Of a stretch of DNA of 64,000 bases, positions 25,001 to 32,089 are shown in pieces (position 1 is the first letter of the stretch; the number at the start of each line of letters is the position of its first letter). Made by a program: the position numbers and the translations under genes. The stretch comes from Tomocerus qinae (Eukaryota; Arthropoda; Collembola; Entomobryomorpha; Tomoceridae). The DNA is taken from the NCBI GenBank assembly GCA_020055645.1, contig CM034548.1:25966201-26030200 (forward strand), read 5' to 3'. The notes under the pieces are model-generated. The model was given only the letters and a program-made list of their open reading frames with translations, ran no database searches and was not told the origin of the DNA.

Positions 25001-26740
25001 TAAAGCTGTTTGAGCCGTCCGTAGCAAATCGGCGAAACGGAATGCAAATGTAGAAAGTAAGATGCTTCCCCTTTGTTATTACACTGCACGCAAATCAATA
25101 TCTGGTAAAACATGAACATGCCAACTTTCAGCATATGTATGAACAACTAATGAATATTATTGTTTTCTCATTCTATCTACTTTTCTCCATACTTAACACA
25201 TCGAAAATGAAATAATAAGGTACCTAGAACCTTTTTGCTTCTTAATCTGGGGATGTAACCCGAGTCAGTTAGTTATTGCTACAGGTAGGTGGGTATAGGT
25301 TAGATAATGGGTAGCACATAATATGATTATACGTAAATAGCAGGTAGTTTAGGTAAATCCCATCTTCTGAACAAAGCATGCGAACAAAATAACAAACCAT
25401 CTGCTTTATTATTTTCTAATAGTTGCTTCAGTCAGTGTATGGCTTCAGGGTTTTGTAATAATTAACATGGCCGTACTATCAGCACAATGCAATGTTTTAT
25501 GCATTTCCATCCTTTGGAATTTAGTTGATACCGAGTTAAATAAATGCTATGTGTATAAAGTACTTTTTCGTTAAAAGTTTGACTGGTTTACGCTTGCACT
25601 CACTCCTTTACTTAGCTGAGTTAGGTTAGGACTGAGCGAGATAATTGAAAAGTTGAGTAGTAGTAGTACATTACGTGTGCTGCAAAATGAACTTTGCTTG
25701 CAATTCTCACAGCAATAATAAACATTTGTTAATGAGAGGCTGAGTAATTGATAAAGAAATATAAATGATAATTCAGTACTTCTCCCAACTAATGGCATTA
25801 TATTTAAGTTCCAATTTACAGAAAAACTAGTTTTTTTCGTTCGAAATGAAAGTTCAAGGATTAGTCTCCAACTTGTTCAGTCTTCTTCATGTCCATATCT
25901 GTTTAAGGATGGACGAAATACTACACGAACACATATACACAATTATCTGAACATATCTCTATATCTTATTATACAATAGAGTACAAGACATTATCTTTTA
26001 GTTAACTTATGTTATAAGACACCTAGAACTGAAAACGACAAGGTAACTACATACCTAGGTATCTGTAGAATAATATGAAAGAAATGGATGAATGGGTGCG
26101 CAGACAAGACAGACAGAACTATCTCCCTTAACTAAACTGAACACAGTACATTTACCATTTTCCAAGTCATAAGTATTATATTATAGTCTAAAATTCTAAC
26201 ATTTGAGCACATATCATGAATCTCTAATGTAATATAATGCATAGAGTCTCTGCATATGTAGTATTTCATTAGGTCATAGTCATATGTGTAAGAGAGCTCT
26301 ATACCTATATGTGATGAATGTAAAGACCAAAGGAGGCAAACCACGAACTAACTCTCGTAATAATATTATTATTATAATTCCAGTCCCATAGTCTGCTCTA
26401 TAGACATCGTATGCACAATACCTACAAGTACTAGTCTCAAAACCTGGTAACTGCATGGTGAATATTTAGAGATTGGGTTCCATCTTCGGCCATTCTTCTC
26501 ACAAATCAGCCCTACCCATTTTCATGGGGAAACTTTCGACTCGACTGAATTTAAAGTTCTCTGCTCTCCTCAGCAAAACTTCATGAATGAAAACTTGAGC
26601 CACACACTGTCTCCTCATAATCTAATATGCGTTAATACTAATATTCATTTTATGTAGTATTCTAACAAACCATCCACAACATTCAACCGATGTACATGTG
26701 CAGAAACTCATTTCGTCTACAATGAAATTGCATAAAATAC

Positions 26741-26921
26741 TGTCGCGGTGTTGGTATAATGTGAGACTTGGAAGTCTCGAGGATAGACTAGGCTTGTTGA
26801 TTGTGTAAGAAGGTAATAAGCTCGTGCTTAGCTCAGTTGGAAGAGCATCGGTCGCGTTTACCAGAAGGGCGGGGGTTCGAGTCCCTCAGCCGGGCTTTAC
26901 TTTTTACACATCAACTCGACA
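26741..26921 (+). repeat. Left LTR of the TRIM
   Basis: 181 bp, identical at every position to the right LTR 267 bases downstream. It contains a TATAAT-like word at 26755-26760. A perfect hairpin, GAGACTT-GG-AAGTCTC, lies at 26763-26778. The tRNA-like unit starts near 26822, and a T5 run at 26901-26905 could end Pol III transcription. The last bases CGACA mirror the first five, TGTCG. Confidence 0.9.
26822..26895 (+). ncRNA. tRNA-like (tRNA-Thr-related) sequence in left LTR
   Basis: Folds as a degenerate tRNA. Acceptor arms 26822-26828 and 26888-26894 pair at five of seven positions, one of them a wobble. The D stem GCTC/GAGC and the T stem GGGGG/CCCTC with loop TTCGAGT are intact. The A box TAGCTCAGTTGG is at 26829-26840 and the B box GGTTCGAGTCC at 26874-26884; both fit Pol III consensus. 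The anticodon loop reads CGCGTTT, so position 33 is G rather than the universal U. The triplet in anticodon position is CGT, which with the flanking bases suggests tRNA-Thr(CGT) ancestry. The missing U33 and the mismatched acceptor argue against a working tRNA; it is better read as a captured Pol III promoter or structure. Confidence 0.75.
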
Positions 26922-26940
26922 TGGTGGAGATGGGTTTTCG
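26922..26940 (+). promoter_or_regulatory. Putative primer-binding site of the TRIM
   Basis: Begins TGGTGGAGATGGG immediately after the left LTR. The leading TGG would pair with the CCA tail of a tRNA, and the complementary tRNA end would read CCCATCTCCACCA. I could not match this to a specific arthropod tRNA from memory. It does not match the 3' end of the element's own tRNA-like unit. Confidence 0.6.
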
Positions 26941-26971
26941 GTCCCCGTATTTTCTCATAGGAGGAGCGGGT

Positions 26972-26989
26972 GAGTGCGTGGAAGCACTC
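26972..26989 (+). other. Perfect hairpin in TRIM interior
   Basis: GAGTGC and GCACTC form a perfect 6-bp stem with loop GTGGAA. It takes up a fifth of the 86-bp interior, between the primer-binding site and the purine tract. It could be an RNA packaging or dimerisation structure, but nothing in the sequence proves that. Confidence 0.5.
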
Positions 26990-26990
26990 T

Positions 26991-27006
26991 GAATAAAAAT
27001 GGGAAG
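26991..27006 (+). promoter_or_regulatory. Putative polypurine tract of the TRIM
   Basis: A purine-rich run ending ATGGGAAG, one base before the right LTR. This is where an LTR element needs its plus-strand primer. Two T residues interrupt the wider run, so the functional core is probably the last six purines. Confidence 0.55.
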
Positions 27007-27007
27007 T

Positions 27008-27188
27008 TGTCGCGGTGTTGGTATAATGTGAGACTTGGAAGTCTCGAGGATAGACTAGGCTTGTTGATTGTGTAAGAAGGTAATAAGCTCGTGCTTAGCT
27101 CAGTTGGAAGAGCATCGGTCGCGTTTACCAGAAGGGCGGGGGTTCGAGTCCCTCAGCCGGGCTTTACTTTTTACACATCAACTCGACA
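27008..27188 (+). repeat. Right LTR of the TRIM
   Basis: 181 bp, identical to the left LTR, including the hairpin, the tRNA-like unit and the T5 run. It is followed immediately by ATAC, the copy of the 4-bp target duplication. Complete identity implies insertion too recent for a single substitution to have accumulated, or recent gene conversion. Confidence 0.9.
27089..27162 (+). ncRNA. tRNA-like sequence in right LTR
   Basis: Exact copy of the left-LTR unit, shifted by 267 bases. The A box is at 27096-27107 and the B box at 27141-27151, with the same non-canonical anticodon loop. A T5 run follows within about 10 bases. Confidence 0.75.
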
Positions 27189-27640
27189 ATACCTACATCA
27201 CTCAAGTTGATGTAAAATAATTCCATGATTTTTTTGTACTTTATTTGTGATTTTGTGTATTTTATTATTATGATTCGGTGTCTAGGCACATATTTGCTAG
27301 TATTAGATGATGAAATCGGGTTAACTATATTTAGGCTATCTGAATAGTTAATTTATTATGAAAACACATAGGAGCACGAAAATTATTGTCTTATCTGCGT
27401 ATATTATTATCTCAGTCACCAGTGTCTTCTTCTTTTCCCTTTCCATGGTAAGTAAAATGTAAATGAATTCAAAGCAAGCGCAAATTAACTACTCATGAAT
27501 AACTAAATGAAAAACTGATTAGGATGAAACGTAAATCAAGAAGATGAAACGCATACTACGAAAACCCATAAAATCATTTATATCTTCCATTTCATCATGT
27601 ATATATCCCATCCCAATTGGGTACATAAACTATGGCTTAT

Positions 27641-27675
27641 GAATTATTCTGTATAAGTATACTTATGAATAATTC
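27641..27675. other. Imperfect 35-bp palindrome
   Basis: GAATTATTC and GAATAATTC are reverse complements enclosing the perfect 14-bp palindrome ATAAGTATACTTAT, with a 3-base bulge on the left. It could extrude as a cruciform or bind a dimeric factor. It lies about 450 bases beyond the TRIM and is not part of it. Confidence 0.55.
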
Positions 27676-28675
27676 CTTGTAAGTAATTTCCTATAGCTAC
27701 AAAAAATGTATTCATACAACTAAGATGTAGCAGATGCTTTTGCAAAAGTACCTGTGAATCCTCTGTGTGAGTGCATGAATTCGTTTGAAGTAAACAGTTA
27801 ATATGTGTATAGCATTATTATTACGTTTAAATACCATTACTAGCTATATAATTTCATGAGTTAATTGATAATAGCACGTACTCCATAGCAATTATTAAGT
27901 AAAATGTTTTTATTTTCATTTGTTTGCGTTCTGCCTATCCATTCATATTTAATTGTATAAATTATACACTTATGGTATTGTAACTGTATAAATGTACTTT
28001 GAACATTCATTTCAGACCACTTCATTCTGTTTCACTTGCACTCTGATTTTCACAATTTTTCACAAATTCTCATGATGGTATAGCTTAAGGATACATAGGT
28101 ACTTAAAATTGCAACAATACGAACTGCATGCCTGCTCTCTAATTCTGGGTTTTAATTCAAGTTCAAGTAACTACAGTATTTCGTTTGACTTGACTCAACG
28201 TACTGTAAGTAATTGTACGTAGCACGACACAAATTAACAAACACATAAAGCAGAGGACGGAGAACAGAACAGCAATTGATTTTCGCACTGAAGAAACAGA
28301 CATACAATACACGAATGAGTTAGCTTTTAACATTAAGACAATAGAATTTACACACGTAATATACATAAAACATGTGTACTCGTACCATTAGTACACGCAA
28401 AACACAAATACATTTATAGGTACATGACATTTCTTAAGTATGTACAATCCTTTAAACAGCAAAACATACATCATTACTTTACTTGTTAGTTATATTGTAC
28501 AATATAATTATAGACGAAGATATTTTACGACTTATATATACACAGTTTAGAGTTTTATGTAGGTATGCTAACAAAACACAGGAGTAGAGACATAACAGAA
28601 AGATCAGGCGATAATTGCTTATGTAAGTGTTTCCACGTTTGTTTTCTTTCTCCCAAATAAAATCCTAACTCACAG

Positions 28676-28687
28676 GTAGGTACCTAC
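28676..28687. other. Palindrome GTAGGTACCTAC
   Basis: The clearest example of the TAGGTA/TACCTA word that recurs on both strands through the window, here joined head to head as a perfect 12-bp palindrome. Confidence 0.5.
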
Positions 28688-30204
28688 ACGAATACATCTC
28701 TAAGGGTAAATAAAATAACTACAAAAACAGCCAATCTTCAATTTTGGAATTCTTTTATGTTTGTTGAAACGTTAGTTTGATTACTTAGGCTTAGTACGTT
28801 AGACTGCATTTGTAATTTTCACCGTGTGGTAAGTGATAATATTTATGTCTTTTGGAAATAACCCTAAATGTAAAATTCAGCACCAATTTTCATGTGTATG
28901 TGAGTATTGATTTTCTACTCTTTTCTGTAAAAGCGTTTTAACTAGTTTCTCGGGACTTGTAGCGACATTTGTGCTAGTTCCTACAGTATAAGTGCCTATT
29001 TACTATCTACTGATTCTTCTGCTAATAAATACAGAATATTAATTATAAGCTCAAAATGTACAGAGGGTATTAAGAAACGTATGAATTGGAAAAGTGACTA
29101 AAAAATAAGTTTAGGTAAATATGTACCTACGTATGTAAGATCTTTGATCAAAATGATAGCTACAAGATGAAACTACTAAAGTAGAGATACTAGTAGTCAT
29201 TGATTTTCCATCGACGTGCATCTGTGTAATAATAAGATAAAATTGATTACCCAAACTTAGGCCCTGAAGCAAATCGCAAACGTGTAATCTGTTTACTTAA
29301 GTTAGATAGAATATATCAGACAAATAGTACGAGGAGTGGAAAGTGGAAGCTAATGAATAAAAATAAAATAGCTAAATGCGTAGCGTAATGATATTTGTCT
29401 ACGCCCATCGAGAGCACTCAAAGTCAGTCATAATGTTACGTGATGTCTGCATTCTATTGTAGTTATCTATGTAATGACTCTGCACTTATTGATACCAATT
29501 TTTTTTAAAAACATCTAATTGAATGCAAATTTTTATACAAAACGACTGTAATTAGGTAGCTAGGGATGAATACAAAGAGAGACAGACCTACGTGATTGAT
29601 AATGTAGTGTAATAAATTTGTTCATATTCAGTCTGGTGATAAAAAAATGGAAAACGTATTTTTGTATGAAAATTATGGCTAGGCGATGAGAACTTGATTT
29701 GTTATTTGGAACCGTAGACAAAATGGTGAGTGAAATGATGATATGTAGCTACAGTATTAGTAAATTTTCGAACATTTAAGCTATGTATTAAAGATCAGTC
29801 TGCAAAACTTGCAAAAGAAATACGAATAATTGTATTACTTGCCTACAAAGAATTATTCACTGACAATTACTGATAAAGTCAGCAAGTTAACGATTACACT
29901 GTCTATGTGAAATATATTACATGTAGAGAGAGTTAATTATATATAATATAATATCTATGCATGTAATTAAATGTATATAAATGCTATCGGCTACGTTCTT
30001 ACCATAAAATCTTATGAACGAAATAGCTATAACAAGTAGGTACGTCCTTAACTTAGGTCACTAATATTAATAACAATAATTAACACGTAATTAATTAATT
30101 ACCAACGCAGATCACATGAACTTGACAAGACTTTTGTAAGAAAAAATTCCGTTCGCAGTGGTCGAATATTTCTTGAATGTGTGCACACTAATAAAGGACA
30201 CTTC

Positions 30205-31800
30205 CTACGACATGTATAAGCTCTCGCATTTTGAAATTTGATCAAAGACACGATCAATGCGGCGATTAAGAATCTTAATAGACTTATCTGGAATCATCGG
30301 GAGATAGTCTACAAGAGCGGGCTCTAAACTCTGGAACATTGTTTTGAGATGGTGGCCGACGTTCTTGTCCCGATGAAGTCGTTTGACAGCTTCTGCCGTC
30401 GACCGACGAAATACACACAAAGAGTCCAACATAATTCGATGATACTGCTCGTACTTGTCCAAAAGTCTGTAACCGTGGAGAAGACCACTCTCATTGTCTA
30501 AAAATACTAAAAGTCCAGATGACACATCTTTGGCTAAGTTATGGGCAGGAGCCTCCATCATTGAGGGATTCCATTGTAAATTGTACAGATTGTTGACCAT
30601 TCTGTCAAGATTGGCAGTTAAGTAGTCAAACACAATTAAATCCGACCATTGAGCCAATTCTGTTGTGTCCAGCGAGGAGGAGTCCACTGAATTTGCGGAG
30701 AGAATTAAGTCAATGGGATGGAGTCGACGTGTCGAATCTCGGAACGGCGCCGGGATGTATGCGGGAGATAAATTCGGAATGAAACGGGTCAAAACAACAG
30801 GTTTTTCTTCTGCCCACTGGGCTAAATTCAGTTGCTGACGAACTGGAGTCCATTTGGAATTCAGTGGCTGGATTAAATCTAGAGCCGACGGAGCCAGATT
30901 CCTCAGATTTAGCAGTTGGCTAAGGTAGAAACTGAAAATCTCTCCCTGGATCTGATCGAAATTCTGGCGGTAGCGACAACAAGCTCGAGTTCCGTTTCCA
31001 AGAGTCAACAATCTGTTTTGCATTCGCCCACATCCCTCTTCAATTTTGGACACGGCGGACTCTCCTACAAACCGTCTCCAGGATTTCAACTCGTCATCGG
31101 TGAAACCTTTCGGAAGTTTCTTCTCCACCTTATCACTCCAGTAGATCCCATCTACATATTCATTCTCACTGTCGTCCAGAACTGGAGACGTCGACTCCTC
31201 TTTGCTCTCAGCCAGAGGGGATATGGTCACAGGCGGAATAGTGAAATTGTAGCGAGCCTGAGGGACCTCTTGCTGAACGGGATGCAGAGACAGGATGCGG
31301 GAGTCCGGAGCAACAAACTGAACATTTGGACTCGGTCTCCGAAAGACAGGGTATCCGGACTGCTTTTCATTTTGATTTCTCAGTGCTTGTATTTGTGCAA
31401 ACTCGGGGAAACGACTGGAGACACTATCCGGGCTCGAGTCCTCTTTAAAATAAAAGTTTTTCTCACTGGAAGTACTAAAAGGCTTAATCACAGACTGAGG
31501 AGTTTGAGTCAAAGGCTCGTATGAGATTGGCTCTGTGGAAGACAAACTGCTCTGACCCATCGTGTCAGAGCTCACAGGCAAAAAATACAGTGGGATCAGA
31601 ATGCCTATTCCAATCCCTATGCAAAAGGCTAATGAGGCTGTCAGAAAACAAAGGCCTTTCAAAGTACGCCCTGTCCGCACAGGGAACTGGGGATTAAAAC
31701 AACGGGAATGTCCAATCATTCTCGAATTGTGGGTCCTCTCATCTAGAATCACACTCTCCACTCCTGAGCCACAATGAAAACATGAGCACAATTCCAGCAT
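30205..31800 (-). CDS. fj: Four-jointed, Golgi Ser/Thr kinase of the Fat/Dachsous pathway (FJX1 family)
   Basis: A single uninterrupted frame encodes 531 residues, ending in TAG at 30205-30207. In this family the protein is a type II Golgi membrane kinase that phosphorylates Ser/Thr in cadherin repeats of Fat and Dachsous, tuning planar cell polarity and growth. Seen here: a short cytosolic tail; one hydrophobic anchor at about residues 49-74, including an alternating Gly-Ile run; a low-complexity Ser/Pro/Gln-rich stem at about 75-215; then the conserved lumenal kinase region. Diagnostic blocks are EGCGRMQNR near 255-263, GEIFSFYL at 286-293, the catalytic-loop-like FDYLTANLDR at 391-400 (Asp392, Asn397, Asp399) and the metal-binding-type Asp435-Asn436-Glu437. 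Possible N-glycosylation sites are Asn185 and Asn269. Start: the ATG at 31800 has A at -3 and G at -1, with an in-frame TAG at 31816-31818. The reading frame also holds a GTG six bases upstream, which is not a credible eukaryotic start. Met28 is a weaker alternative. Lack of introns matches fly fj and vertebrate FJX1. Confidence 0.96.
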   Translation of the reverse strand: MLELCSCFHCGSGVESVILDERTHNSRMIGHSRCFNPQFPVRTGRTLKGLCFLTASLAFCIGIGIGILIPLYFLPVSSDTMGQSSLSSTEPISYEPLTQTPQSVIKPFSTSSEKNFYFKEDSSPDSVSSRFPEFAQIQALRNQNEKQSGYPVFRRPSPNVQFVAPDSRILSLHPVQQEVPQARYNFTIPPVTISPLAESKEESTSPVLDDSENEYVDGIYWSDKVEKKLPKGFTDDELKSWRRFVGESAVSKIEEGCGRMQNRLLTLGNGTRACCRYRQNFDQIQGEIFSFYLSQLLNLRNLAPSALDLIQPLNSKWTPVRQQLNLAQWAEEKPVVLTRFIPNLSPAYIPAPFRDSTRRLHPIDLILSANSVDSSSLDTTELAQWSDLIVFDYLTANLDRMVNNLYNLQWNPSMMEAPAHNLAKDVSSGLLVFLDNESGLLHGYRLLDKYEQYHRIMLDSLCVFRRSTAEAVKRLHRDKNVGHHLKTMFQSLEPALVDYLPMIPDKSIKILNRRIDRVFDQISKCESLYMS

Positions 31801-32081
31801 CGTCACTATTGAGATCTACTGTACTTCCACAGTAGGCCGCACTTGTAGCTGTCAGCACAACTTCTGAATGTCTTCACAAAAATGATTGTGACAGAAATAG
31901 AAATGGCGAAATGGTCTGACAATGAGTATTAGCTCAACACTTGAGCAAATTGGCTCCCGGATATTCACGTCCCACTTCCAATGCTACAGTCAGCGATGAC
32001 AAAAGAGCGATGGAGTTTGGAACTTGGTCAATAATAAAACGTATATTATAGGTGTGTACTCTATCCAAAGAATAGAACTGT

Positions 32082-32089
32082 CTTATATA
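32082..32089 (-). promoter_or_regulatory. Candidate TATA box upstream of four-jointed
   Basis: On the minus strand the sequence TATATAAG lies about 285 bases upstream of the fj start codon. No clear initiator consensus sits about 30 bases downstream, and AT-rich DNA gives such matches by chance, so this is only a candidate core promoter. Confidence 0.2.

Larger units (their letters stand above)
19346..26736. other. Gene-free stretch with alternating purine and pyrimidine blocks
   Basis: No gene recognised. GACTT/GACTC pentamer words cluster at 20170-20290. A pyrimidine-rich block spans 20.88-21.0 kb and a G/A-rich block 22.28-22.47 kb. The frame 24771-24959 plus (62 residues, ATG start) has ordinary protein-like composition but matches nothing I know. 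Confidence 0.45.
26741..27188 (+). mobile_element. Miniature LTR retrotransposon (TRIM) with tRNA-like sequence in its LTRs, Helenus-type
   Basis: A complete 448-bp non-autonomous element. It consists of two 181-bp direct repeats around an 86-bp interior. Each repeat begins TGTCG and ends CGACA, giving the TG...CA termini and short inverted ends of LTRs. The element is flanked by a perfect 4-bp duplication ATAC (26737-26740 and 27189-27192). The interior starts with TGG directly after the left LTR, as a tRNA primer-binding site should, and ends with a purine-rich run before the right LTR. It has no coding capacity, so mobilisation would need an autonomous LTR element's proteins. Each LTR contains a tRNA-like Pol III unit, which distinguishes it from ordinary TRIMs and from 5S-bearing Cassandra. 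I recall that animal Helenus elements make 4-bp duplications, as here. Strand is assigned from the tRNA-like sequence and the PBS/PPT order. Confidence 0.9.
27193..30204. other. Intergenic sequence between the TRIM and the fj stop codon
   Basis: This should hold the fj 3' UTR, since the gene reads leftwards. I did not find a canonical AATAAA signal on the minus strand in the first 1.3 kb after the stop, so the 3' end is undefined. Otherwise it holds only short palindromes. Confidence 0.45.

Noticed and set aside
26801..26992. 63-codon frame across the left LTR
   Set aside because: It is a translation of the tRNA-like unit and TRIM interior; its peptide is the kind that any tRNA gene gives when translated.
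26822..27162. Two tandem functional tRNA genes
   Set aside because: The anticodon loop lacks U33 and the acceptor stem has two mismatches. Both copies sit inside repeats with LTR ends and a 4-bp duplication, so they are parts of a mobile element.
26741..27188. Plain tandem duplication of a SINE
   Set aside because: A simple duplication does not explain TG...CA ends with inverted TGTCG/CGACA, a TGG directly after the left copy, a purine tract before the right copy, and matching ATAC flanks outside both.
30916..31524. 202-codon open frame opposite four-jointed
   Set aside because: It lies wholly antisense to the conserved fj coding region, and its composition mirrors fj codons. It is a shadow frame.
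31562..31777. 71-codon open frame opposite the fj N-terminus
   Set aside because: Antisense shadow of the fj signal-anchor region.
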